This document shows, in pieces, positions 52,129 through 61,660 of a stretch of DNA of 64,000 nt (positions are counted from its first letter, which is position 1; each line of letters begins with the position of its first letter). The notes beneath the pieces were generated by a model. It was not told where the DNA came from, searched no databases, and was given only the letters and a program-made list of their open reading frames with translations. Origin of the DNA: Nemertoderma westbladi. Its lineage: Eukaryota > Xenacoelomorpha > Nemertodermatida > Nemertodermatidae. Where the stretch lies: positions 156,714-220,713 of the forward strand of contig JAUCBJ010007620.1 of assembly GCA_032718475.1 (NCBI GenBank). The letters run 5' to 3'. Made by a program: the position numbers and the translations under genes.

Positions 52129-53094
52129 GGTTGTTGGATTACATCCACATGGTTAGGAGCACTATGTTACGCTGATGACATAATTTTGTTAACCACCACT
52201 CAATCAGACATGGAGTCAATGGTTAGCATCGCGATATCGGAAGCAAACACCTTAAACTTGAAAATTGAACCCTCTAAATCCAACTGGATGCACACATCAC
52301 AAAAATCTCCCACAACTTTCATCAAAATTAATGGTGTACTGGTCCCTGAGTCAGACTCAATTAAATTTTTGGGTGTGGAAATAACCAAAAACAAGTTCAA
52401 TAATCTCTCAAGCAAATGCATCAGGGTGATATCCGCGATAGCTGGAGCTTTCCATAAAAATGGATGGTCAGTACGAAACCTGGATATCGACACCGTGGCT
52501 TACCTCTGGAGAATGGTCGCCATACCCGCCATCCTATATGGTCTTAAGTTCTACATAGGAGGGATGTCAGACACACAAATACATCATCTGGAGGTGCATT
52601 ACCGCAAACAACTTCGGGGACTACTATCCCTGGGGACGTACGTAAACAACACAACCATTTACAACCTATTTAACTCCAACTCACGTTCTAACCTGGCCCT
52701 AACTCATGCCATAGGGACTTTAATCAACATATATAAATGTCCCATTCCACCGGTTCAAACCACCCTACTTATCACCATGCAACTGAATAAACGACAAAGA
52801 TATAAAGGAGTCGGCAGTGCCTATCACCTAACCAGCAGTAGGTGTGCAATGCCGGCGCTAATGACAATGCTGACATCCAGATTTGATAAAAAAAGAATTG
52901 CTTCTCGTCTTGACATGGGAAAATTAACCTGCCTGGAGACAATTAACTTGAATTTCATTAGGAACACTTATAAGATCTCAAACATCACTTTTAATCAAAA
53001 ACACGACAGGATCATACAGTATTTCAGTAAACATAATGAACTTCTGAACGAGGACCCAAATGAAACAAACTCACCAATTTTTAATACCCAATAA
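52129..53094 (+). pseudogene. 5'-truncated LINE: reverse transcriptase C-terminal part
   Basis: An uninterrupted frame of 321 codons. It enters just upstream of the RT catalytic motif CYADDIILL (YADD at 52,168-52,179) and runs through the thumb (IKFLGVEI, AIPAILYGLKF) to a TAA at 53,092. Everything 5' of the YADD box is missing, as in the abortive reverse transcription typical of LINEs. The frame upstream of 52,129 meets a stop. The sequence differs clearly from the 2.7-kb LINE and from the RTE fragments, and I see no C-terminal Cys/His motif. The long open frame suggests a fairly young copy or good preservation by chance. Confidence 0.85.
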
Positions 53095-53330
53095 TGTAAA
53101 TAAAAACCTGATTTTATTACGAAATGCCCCTGTGCCTAGCACATTTTAAGATGCTGAATTGTACTTATAATATTATGGGTTTTATGTCTACAATAATTGT
53201 TAATATTGTAATTCGTCATTTTATATGATCTTATATGATTAAATATATGTAGACATTTTACTTGTTGTTGGCGCTGTGCCGCGGGGCGCCTTTTTACTCG
53301 CCAACTTGTTGTGCAAAGCAACATTTTAAT
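53095..53330 (+). other. Probable 3' UTR of the truncated LINE, with GC hairpin
   Basis: AT-rich sequence after the RT stop, containing a GC-rich hairpin: GTTGGCG (53,267-53,273) pairs with CGCCAAC (53,299-53,305), with an inner GGCGC/GCGCC stem. 3' stem-loops are common recognition sites for LINE reverse transcriptases, so it probably belongs to the element. The 3' boundary is not defined. Confidence 0.5.
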
Positions 53331-53880
53331 CTTTCGTATTATTATGATGCTATTTAATATTAATATTAATATGTTGTGTTTAAATCTCTCTTTAACGTGC
53401 AGTACAGTGCTCATATCTAACCTTATATTTGTCGGCTTGACCGAATTAAACATATATATCTATCTATTGATGTACTGCAGTGCTGTTACTGCTGTGTAGT
53501 GTTCTGATATAAGTAGGGCCGTGAACCCACCAGGCTTGCCAGCTCGTTCTTGTATTTACCTGAAAATGATTAACAATTCGATACGCGTTGTAATATTATG
53601 GTGTTAGACGTGTTACAATAAATATATATTCACATCAAACATCCGGTAATCATATAATATAAATGGTACGTAACTTGGTATGTATAGTATAATGAAATAG
53701 ACAACGATCACAGTCACAAATTAGGCGAGATTTTTTTATGGTTACATGATTCTCCATAGTTCCAAGTCCAGTGTCTCTTTCAATAAAAATATAATGCCTT
53801 GTTGTGGGGTGGAATGACTATCTATGTGAATTAAATATTACATAATGTACTAGAATACTATGATAAAGCTCTCCGTAGCG
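53331..53880. other. AT-rich DNA, no gene seen
   Basis: No feature beyond short ATT/AAT repeats. Confidence 0.5.
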
Positions 53881-53965
53881 AAAAATATCATCCGACCCTA
53901 ATTGGGTTCAAACCCGGTACCTAGGTTTCAAACTTCCGGTTATCGCCAGCCGGGTGTGTGCCACA
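53881..53965 (-). repeat. Possible tRNA-derived SINE fragment
   Basis: On the minus strand, GGGTTTGAACCC (near 53,903-53,914) resembles an RNA polymerase III box B. Upstream lies GGCTGGCGATAACCGG, loosely resembling a tRNA D-arm region. No full cloverleaf could be drawn. Weak call. Confidence 0.35.
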
Positions 53966-54970
53966 TGACCCTATGGTGGATCATGTGCTTCAGAGTATGT
54001 ATGGGTGCTGGGCCCCATCCCCATATCTGACTCAACTCCGACACCCTCACTGTGGAATGAAAAATCAGGGTGTGGTATTTGCACCGAGAGTTTACTCGGC
54101 AAAAAAGCACCCCCAATCCCCACTATGGATTACATTAATAATGCGGAGGTCTGGCAACAAGAGACCATTGGAATTACCGGACACAATTGGCCTCACAAGC
54201 GTCAGTTATCACCTGATTGGCTGCACGTCTTAACCCCTACTGGACAGAGAGCGGCCAACAGTTCTGTGAGTCCCTTTCCTGATGACCTTTCTGGACGAAA
54301 CCCTGTGTCACCAGGGATGCCAGATTGCGAGGGTGGTGGAGGGATTCTGGAGTTGGAGGTTAGCTACTCTTATGTTCCACCCCGACCAACCAAATTACTA
54401 GACTAGCCACTGAATTAAAACCCCAACACAGACTCGGACTCGGGTCCCCAATGCGACAAGGCGAGCTGGCTGCCGTGGTAGATAAGCTTTCCATTGGCGC
54501 AGTGGGTATTCAGAGCACCGAATGCGTACTACTGGACAGACTGATGAGGTTCTGATTACGGAAATTGGTGCCGGTTGGCGACTCGCCCCCGCATCAGCAG
54601 ATGATAGTGGCAATGGTGGAATTGGTCTTTTGATGAATCCAACATGCAGCATTGTATAAAATAGGCCAAATATCCAACCTCATCATCGGAAGACTGGCTA
54701 AGAAGTTTCATAAGGTGGTTTTGCTTGTGTGCAATTCTTCTCCAACTAGTGTTGCCAGAGAAGAGGAGGTGTAATATTTCTACCACATTCTACTAGCTGC
54801 TACTGATGGAGTGTATCAGCATGCATTCTTAATTTTCCTGGGTGACTTTAACGCAAGTCCACATCAATCATCTACAGTCCTTGGTCTATAACAATGTTGT
54901 TAACCGAAATTCCGTCCATCGTAGGATTTCATCTCTGGAAATGGTGGATCCTAACCACGATAGGGTTCCT
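53958..54970 (+). pseudogene. RTE-like LINE relic: 5' region and endonuclease domain
   Basis: On the plus strand, fragments in shifting frames resemble an APE-type endonuclease in the right order. MRQGELAAVVDKL then GAVGIQSTE lie near 54,451-54,525; GNGGIGLLMNPTCSIV near 54,610-54,657; FLIFLGDFNAS near 54,826-54,860. GDFNA is the diagnostic endonuclease motif. Several frameshifts and stops separate the pieces. The open stretch at 54,005-54,406 (KSGCGICTESLLGK, PPRPTKLLD) lies directly upstream and is probably its 5' part. No RT follows, so the copy is truncated after the endonuclease. Orientation is opposite to the RTE fragments at 55.9-59.8 kb. Confidence 0.65.
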
Positions 54971-55061
54971 TTACTGATCAGCATGGTATGCGTGCTTGCG
55001 CTTTCTGGCGATAGGTTTAGCATAGCCAGGTCTATGGCAGCTCCATCAATGGTTATACAGT

Positions 55062-55420
55062 AATAATAAATAATAATAATGCATAAATGATTTGCATGGC
55101 GCCGCTTAATATCCTGATCAGAGGCGCTTAAAACTATATGAAAATGAAAACTTAAGTCACAATAAAATTACTATGTTTAAAATAATATTAAAAGTAAAGT
55201 TATCCTATACGCAATCGTCGTAGTTACGAGTAAAAATATAGGTTTTCAGCTCCTTCTTAAATGAGTCCACCGATATCGCCTCTTTTATATGTTTGCAATG
55301 TTGTCTTGGACTCAATTCTAGTTGAGACTTTGAGCCAATATGGAGAGATTTCAACACTGTCGTTATGTGTACTCGATCGCGTTTTTTTGATACCCATTAA
55401 CAAAGGAGTGGCTGAGTTCT
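55062..55420 (-). pseudogene. L2/CR1-like LINE 3' end relic
   Basis: On the minus strand there is RDRVHITTVLKSLH and then SVDSFKKELKTYIFTRNY, matching the typical C-terminal end of L2-type ORF2 proteins (HITxVLxSLH followed by SFKxxLKTYLF). The following sequence has the GCGCC-containing stretch and ends in an ATT/TAT microsatellite tail (plus-strand AATAATAAATAATAATAATG near 55,063-55,082), the usual 3' end of L2/CR1 elements. Most of the element is missing and there are internal deletions. Confidence 0.6.
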
Positions 55421-55440
55421 GAACTGGTTGGTGCAATCAT

Positions 55441-55488
55441 CGCCCGCGGCCAACCTTCGCCCGCGGCCAACCTTCGCCCGCGGCCAAC
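55441..55488. repeat. 17-bp GC-rich tandem repeat, 2.8 copies
   Basis: CGCCCGCGGCCAACCTT is repeated at 55,441, 55,458 and 55,475 (last copy incomplete). The GC-rich, CpG-rich block stands out from the AT-rich surroundings. A related GGCGAAG..GCTCCG pattern recurs at about 55,587-55,633. Confidence 0.9.
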
Positions 55489-55936
55489 GAGCAGGTTACA
55501 GACATGATAGATACAGAGACGATTTTATTTAACCAAAACAAAAAACGAGATTGTTAACACTCATTTTGAGAGCGAAGATTTCTCCGGGCGAAGATTGCTC
55601 CGGCGAAAATGCTCGCTGGCGAAGTTTGCTCCGTCGCTCTGACTCTCTGAAGTTTTGAATAAGGTTCTTAGGGAGACCAATCAATAATACAAATGAATGG
55701 ATCAGCGATTCCAGACTACGTTTATCGAAGCAGTGGTTCCCATTTACTAAACGGCGCAGGTTGTCCTTGTCGAATTATTATCTGCTTGTCCAATTTCATA
55801 TGTGAATCGAAAGCCGAACCAATACTTTCTGTGATATTCTTAAAAACCAAAAGTTCACAGCCAACTGATAGTGGTATAATTGGAATGCTTCTGTATGAAG
55901 AGTGATTGAAACAATATTATTTCAATTTTGTCTTGA
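55489..55936. other. No gene seen between LINE relics
   Basis: Contains GCGAAGATTGCTCCG-like imperfect repeats (55,587-55,633). A 70-codon plus-strand open frame at 55,693-55,905 has no recognisable domain. Confidence 0.4.
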
Positions 55937-56335
55937 TTAATTTTGAGCAAGTGTGACCGCGTTTTTTGATAACTCTTCAATTATCCTTCTAAGTGCCAAA
56001 ATGGGCTCCATGGTCCCACGACCTTTACGGAACCCATTCTGATTTCCACGGAGCAGTCTCTCAATGGGATCCTTGATGCGAATTAATAGAATTATATTGT
56101 ATAGCTTTGCAGCAATCGAGATCAATGATATTCCCCGAAAAGAACCATAGAGTGTTAGGTTGCCCTTCTTGGGAACTGGCACCAACTTATTTGTTTTCAT
56201 TTCTTGTGGGACTCTTGCTGTTCGGTACATGTCTACTATGATGGGATAGATGAGCTTTAAACACTCAGGTATTTTAAAGACCTCAGGGGGAACACCATCT
56301 ACTCCACTGGCACGATTGGTCTTATTGGAGTTGGT
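55937..56335 (-). pseudogene. RTE-type LINE relic: N-terminal part of reverse transcriptase
   Basis: The minus-strand reading contains ASGVDGVPPEVFK, then LVPVPKKGNL, FRGISLISIAAKLYN, NQNGFRKGRGT and LALRRIIEEL. These are the early RT motifs (fingers and first palm strands) of RTE-clade elements, in order and in one open frame of about 130 codons. Endonuclease and catalytic boxes are absent, so it is an isolated fragment. Confidence 0.85.
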
Positions 56336-56433
56336 TTACATGAACAACCTAACAATGACTGAGATTGTATTGAAAATCTACATAATAATATTATTGTAGT
56401 TCGGACAACCATTTATTCGGGGTTATAACTATT

Positions 56434-56575
56434 TATTGTACGGTAAATACAATATTCTTTATTCACAGTTCGTCCCGAGATCTGTTATTTACCGACCGAG
56501 CGCAGCGAGGGAGGTAAATAAGTCAGATCGAGGGGCAAAAAGGTAAATAACGTGTTTTATTTATCGTACAATATG
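56434..56575. repeat. Foldback (MITE-like) element
   Basis: Imperfect inverted repeats: left TATTGTACGGTAAATA (56,434 on), right mirrored as TATTTATCGTACAATA (ending about 56,574). Inner arms GTTATTTACC and GGTAAATAAGTC surround a centre CGACCGAGCGCAGCGAGGGAG. GAGCGCAGCGAGG-type cores flanked by inverted repeats are seen in non-autonomous foldback elements of several animals (from memory). No coding capacity. Confidence 0.65.
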
Positions 56576-57660
56576 TAATTTTATTGTTAAAATCATCCTT
56601 ATTATTATAATCATTAAAATATTTATTGTTTAATAAGTAATTTAACATTGTACCAGTTGCACCACGTACCGGAGTTATTCTTCGCCCCCTATGTGATTTT
56701 TTGATACCAAGGGAAAGGTGTTGTTACAAGGATTCCAAATTTGTAAATACCTGTTAATGTCATTGAGAATAGCTGAGATATGGGCGTTCAAAAAGTGCAG
56801 CTATTGGCTTCCGTTACAGCCTGCAGGACATGCCATTTATTATATTTAATAAATACACAATATTCTGGAACAAAATTATTAATTTGAAGATTATTATTAA
56901 TTACTTTATGTCATTTTACTAGACGTAACTACTCATTAAATAAATAAAATGCCACAGAATACTTTTTATTACAAAGTTTACTGATTGAAGAGCAATAATC
57001 CCCCCTTACGTAGGTGAATAATGCAAATTTTATTTACCGCTGGCCAATTGACTGAGCGGAAAATAATGTAAATTTTAACAATAAAAATTATTATTACAAT
57101 TTAATGCATACCCATATACTTTGCGATGTCTGTATTAGATTATAGTGTCTGTCTATGTACGCACAGTAGTGTAGGCGGTAGATGAAAGGTAATAACATTT
57201 TATTTCCCATGCTACATGTACGCTTATACGTAGACCAACCATTCTTTACAAAATATATGAGTTGTGGGGGTCGAATGAATAAGGAACGGGGGGGGGGGGG
57301 GGGGGTGACCTACAATGAGTTATAGCAGGTCATGGGGGAACTAATTTGATTGTTTAATCTTTCATTTATGTAGAGAAAGCGAATTAATCGTATGTTTCAT
57401 TATATTTACTGACACAGAAAACCTTAATAGCCGTAAAAACATGCTACATAGGCCTACTGTTATGTAATTGCGTTTTCAAACAACATGCATTTTCAAAAAC
57501 AGTTTATTAGTTCCTAATGAGTTGAATATCTGTTAATTACTTCCGAAATCGAAGACCGTTATATAATGAAAATGTATGTGGGTCAGAAATAATCCATAGG
57601 TACTCCGTGTAAGAAAATATACCGGTACTGGGTGGCGGGTTAACCGGCTACTACTACTAG
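56576..57660. other. AT-rich intergenic DNA with G18 run, no gene seen
   Basis: Includes a second partial inverted repeat (ATTTTATTTACCGCTGG at about 57,029 against GAGCGGAAAATAATG at about 57,054). An 18-base G run lies at 57,288-57,305. No gene-like ORF. Confidence 0.5.
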
Positions 57661-58745
57661 GATCGGCATGCTGCATTGCAGCTGCATTTTTAAGAATGCT
57701 GTGCCGGCTTGTCAACAAAATTGCACCGCCACAACTCCCTATCACCCATGACATTTGCTAGATCATCCGCATCTTTAAGGCCAGTGTCCTTTAAGATGCG
57801 TCTCAAGAAAGTCATGGGCTGTCCACCATGCTTATTCACTCCATGAGGCTGCCAAAGTACAAGATTATGCACTGGCTGGTCCTCACGGCGAAAGCAATGT
57901 CCTGCAAAGCGGAGGCGATTTTGTTCTAGTGTCAAGCTTGGGGGAACCAATGAGACACCTCCAATGTTATATAGTGTCTGGTTGGAGATGTGTGCATTGT
58001 ACTTGACACAATGTACCCGGCGTAGCATTCTTGTGAATGTGCCATCCAGAGATTTGGTGTCCTCAGCAGTTAGAGCCCAGCATGGACTCCCGTAGAGGAG
58101 TACTGGAACTACTGCTACTCTAAATAATCGGACCTTAAGTTTCCGATTAGTTCTAGGTGACTTCCAAATCCTGGAAAGCCTATTCAAGGCTGCCCATGCC
58201 TTTCCCTTACGTATTCGAAGGTCCTCACCTGACTTCCGGATCCATGATCCCATGTAACAGAAGTCGTCCACATGCTCAAGCATACCATCCTTTGAGCTTA
58301 TGCTCATCCGATCAGAGACTTGCTGAGGACTTTCAAAGTTAACTGTCAGAATTTTGGTCTTTCTGGAGTTAATAAAAAGACCAACACTAGAAGCAGCATA
58401 TTCTAATGAGCTGAGGAGCCGTTGGGCTCCCTCTAATGATTCTGAGAGTACTCCTAAGTCATCAGCAAAGTCTAGATCAGTTAGGTACTTGGCAGGATTT
58501 CCTCGACTTCTGGAGCCAGTAGGTGGAGTTATCATCACCCCATCATCATTATGATGATCTAAGGACATGCGTAGAACATAGTCAACCACAATAATGAACA
58601 AGAATGGTGCAAGTGTGTCTCCTTGGAGGACGCCCCATAACACTTCAAATGGTTCTGTGTCACCGTCAACAGTAGACACAAATGTTGTCGAACCATCGTA
58701 TACTGATCTGATTGCTGCAATAATTTCATCGGCTGGTACCGGTTT
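57661..58745 (-). pseudogene. RTE-type LINE relic: RT catalytic core to C-terminus
   Basis: A long minus-strand open frame (about 57,690-58,745) with GVLQGDTLAPFLF, the catalytic FADD (complement at 58,458-58,469, in DLDFADDLGVLSES), FCYMGSWI, PVLLYGSPCWALT, FAGHCFRREDQPVHNLV and a C-terminal DTGLKDADDLANVMGDRELWR. These are the palm, thumb and tail of an RTE-clade RT. The 5' part is replaced by a different LINE type at about 58,745. The frame is still open over about 350 codons, better preserved than the other RTE relics here. Beyond the stop (57,661-57,690) a TAG/TAC-rich stretch may be the 3' end. Confidence 0.88.
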
Positions 58746-59200
58746 GATATATTTACTGTATATGAATCAAACCACTGGAGCACAGTACCGCGTACACCAA
58801 AGGAAGACTCATCTGGAAGTCATCCTGATGACAAAGTCCAGATAACAAAGTCATCTGGAAGAATCTGCAAGAGTTTCTTATGCTCAATAGTGTCGAACAC
58901 AGAGCTCAAACGCGTAAAATGCACTTTCGTTCATCTACCCCGCACAAAATATCGTTATGAAGCTTGATGAGAGCCGTCTCTGTACTGCACCAAAGACGAT
59001 AGGCACACTGCATTATTCCTTCCAGCCAGCTGTTTGTACTGTATGTACCCAAGTGGCGAATCATCTGTTCTGCAGCGACCTTTTCAATAACCTTTGACAA
59101 ATTTATGTTTGAAACAGGTCTGAAGTTTTTAACACTTCAGAATCAAGTGATAGCTTCTTTAACAGAGCAGTTAATATTGCCTCCTTCAAAGATTAAGGAA
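58745..59200 (-). pseudogene. L2/CR1-like LINE relic: middle of reverse transcriptase
   Basis: Minus-strand pieces in shifting frames read LTALLKKLSLDSEVLK, NFRPVSNINLSKVIEKV, CAYRLWCSTETALIKLHNDI, FDTIEHKKLLQIL and GVRGTVLQWFDSY, in the order found in L2/CR1 reverse transcriptases. Frameshifts near 59,130 and inside the FDTIEH region, and loss of both ends, show it is dead. It abuts the RTE relic at about 58,745 with no visible spacer. It could be part of the same element as the 3' end relic at 55,062-55,420: same strand, correct order. Confidence 0.78.
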
Positions 59201-59567
59201 ATTTACCCAAGGCAAAATACAAGTTAGTGATTAATACAAATATTGGTAAATGGACTAATAAGCAGTTCTTGATAATAAAAGTTGGAGCTGGATCTGAAGG
59301 CCCGAATTTATTACATCATGCATATGATCGGCATCTACACTCTACAGTATGGAAACTAGTGAAAAGACACTCATCCGAATCAACATATTCATCATTGAAT
59401 TAAATCATCCCTCTCCAACATCGATGACAACCATTGTATCTCTAATCTTCTTATTTTCCATCGAAAAACATTACCGGTAGCTATGTCCTAGCATCAGAAT
59501 CATGACAAGGAATGGAGTTCTTTACATTCCGATGAAGAACTTTTCGGTTATGGCCTACAGGGGGAGA

Positions 59568-59990
59568 TTACAATGACATCCGGCGCCATAGGTTGACTGG
59601 AGTGCACTCCGAGGGGGTGGGGGGTGTGGGGTGGGGGATTACGGATCGAGATCGTAGGTACTTATGTTCATAATATAGCAATCCAATGCCATCAGTGATT
59701 ACTTCTGGTATTCCATAAGCTCTTATGATTTCCAAGATTTCACCTATGTGGATGAAATTAAATGCTTCCTTGAAGACCACAAGGGTCTGAACTGAATGTA
59801 AACTCTTTGATTCAATTCGTACAACCAATCTCCGTAAATTACCTCGAATATTGTTGATCAGCGCTCGTGCTCTCCATATCCCTTCAATGAATTCATCTAC
59901 TCGCTTTATGATTGGACATTCTTCTAAATGCTTCTCTAGAGTTCAGCAGTTGATTATTTTTCTTGTTGGGCTGACCTCGATGTTTAGTTG
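59568..59990 (-). pseudogene. RTE-like LINE relic: RT palm fragment
   Basis: The minus strand contains VFKEAFNFIHIGEILEIIRAYGIPE, here split as VFKEAFNFIH and EIIRAYGIPE, then TDGIGLLYY, about 59,640-59,800. This corresponds to the RT motif (K)KAFDS.. plus the AYGIP helix of RTE elements; the normally conserved Asp of KAFD is replaced by Asn. Upstream (59,829-59,990) an open stretch with IIKRVDEFIEGIWRARALI is of uncertain origin. The segment overlaps in family position with the start of the 57.7-58.7 kb relic, so the two come from different copies. Confidence 0.6.
59613..59637 (+). other. Potential G-quadruplex
   Basis: Four G-tracts of 4-6 separated by loops of 1-3 bases (GGGGGT, GGGGGG, TGT, GGGG, T, GGGGG). 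Short loops and long tracts predict a very stable quadruplex on the plus strand. Confidence 0.75.
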
Positions 59991-60638
59991 CTGCTCAAGC
60001 AAGTGCTTGGGCCTATAATATGCCGCTAGTTCACATTTACTATTGAGGCGAATGCGTTATTGTTTTTCCACATGTTTTTATTCATCAAATATTATTCGGG
60101 AATTAATATAATAATATTGTTTGAAGACGCCGAACTCGAGACAGACTAGACGATAATAGTAATCCAGTATCGGATTATTTAAGTCCAACAAGATATACAT
60201 ACATACAGCAGATTATGTAGAATATACTGTAGCACTGTAGGATTATTATTTTAAAACTTACTTTTGTTTGAATAATGACTTTCTGCATTCAAAGTTCATT
60301 TTTTCTTATAAAATGTTTTGGACATTTGTGCAAATATTGTCGGAGAGATAGGTGAAATATAGTCGGTATATTCTTATAATATTTGTAGGCTTATTCATAT
60401 TTACGTGGGAGCGGGAATACATGTTCACTCACATCATAGGTTAGTTTTACAATGCATCTACACTTACTGACAATATCGGGGGCGGTTGATCCACTGTCGG
60501 GCGAGACACATATAGTCTGTAAGCCTTTAGCATAGCATACAGAATTTTACATGCCATATCGGTATTGGTTGTCTGAAAGCAAGACAATTTAGTATAATTA
60601 TGGTATTATTGTTGTTTCATTTATTTCTCCACCAACCA
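59991..60638. other. AT-rich intergenic DNA, no gene seen
   Basis: No ORF or repeat unit recognised. Confidence 0.5.
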
Positions 60639-60910
60639 GCCGGTGGTGGAGTGGTCACTCAAGTTGCTTCTAGCTGGGGGGTCCCCGGTTCGATCCCATG
60701 CCACGAAATTTACCTTTTCGTACGCCTACCCAACAATATTGGAACCCGGTTTCTGCTGGGGGAGTAAGAAGTTAAGAAATGTAAACGTTGGGAGTTAATG
60801 TGGCTCTCACCCACCCTCTTTAACTCTTAACAGCCAACAAAGAGAGAAGCCTTCGGGTTGCCACTAAATATCTCGAGTCTCAGTTTCACTGATAACTTCA
60901 CTTTACTTTA
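60639..60910 (+). mobile_element. tRNA-derived SINE
   Basis: The head resembles a tRNA with a split RNA polymerase III promoter. The box A-like region is GGTGGTGGAGTGGTCAC (about 60,642-60,658) and the box B is GGTTCGATCCC (60,687-60,697). The head lacks a good closed acceptor stem, so it is not a working tRNA gene. A body of about 200 bp follows, with CCCACCCTCTTTAACTC and a short ACTTTA-type tail near 60,895-60,930. Target-site duplications were not found, so the ends are approximate. Confidence 0.6.
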
Positions 60911-61259
60911 TTCCACTTTAGTTAATTCTACTATTCTACCTATTAACTGAAGATCTACTGAATAATTATTTTTGATTTATTCTTTATTTCAAATAAAATA
61001 ATTCATTCAATGAATAATACAAATTTAAACACAATAAATACAAATTTAAATTTAGAAAGGTGTGTTTCGTTGTGAATACTTATCTCACAATGTGAAAGCC
61101 CTTCTATCAGAAGGTAAAAATCATGTTGTTAATTTTTTGTAATAAAAGATATAGATTTCCATATATTTTACTTTCAATACCGGTATGTTAAATACATATG
61201 AATATATTCTTATTAAAATAAGACAAAATATTTTTTTTTTCAATTCGATTCTATTGTTT
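60911..61259. other. AT-rich DNA, no gene seen
   Basis: Nothing beyond T-runs and AAATTTAAA-type simple sequence. Confidence 0.5.
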
Positions 61260-61660
61260 CGTTATTTACAGTATCCGCAAAAATTCGTCCCGGACAATTC
61301 GATCAGTTTTGGGCCAAAATTATCGGACCCAATTGCCCTGAAACGTATACAGTAGTCGGGACCAAATTGAACGGTACAATCCTTAATCCGCCCGTCTACC
61401 TGTCCGTCTGTCTGTCTAATTGGTTCGTAGTAAATATTGGAGGCCTATTATGGAAAAAGTATAATATTACACAAACTGCTAAATTAATATATAGTTGCGG
61501 CAATATGGCATACTTCAAATTTCCCGCGGATATATTGATTTCAAATGAGATTATTGATATCCAAACTACAACTTTGGATCACACACGAATAAAGGGAACA
61601 GCTAGAAAAATAGTGCCCTTACGAAAAATGGTAGTGGGGTCGCGGTGTATGCTCTAAACC
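61260..61660. other. Possible dispersed repeat with CTGTCCGTCTGTCTGTC motif
   Basis: GGACAATTCGATCAG..GGGACCAAATTGAACGG leads into CCGTCTGTCTGTCTAATTGG at about 61,401-61,422. An open frame of 96 codons (61,367-61,657) starts only with TTG and shows no recognised domain. The pattern resembles moderately repetitive non-coding DNA; I do not call a gene. Confidence 0.35.

Noticed and set aside
54398-54786. Minus-strand ORFs at 54.4-54.8 kb
   Set aside because: They lie antisense to the endonuclease relic on the plus strand and show no domain.
58157-58845. Plus-strand ORFs at 58.2-58.8 kb
   Set aside because: Antisense shadows of the RTE and L2-like relics.
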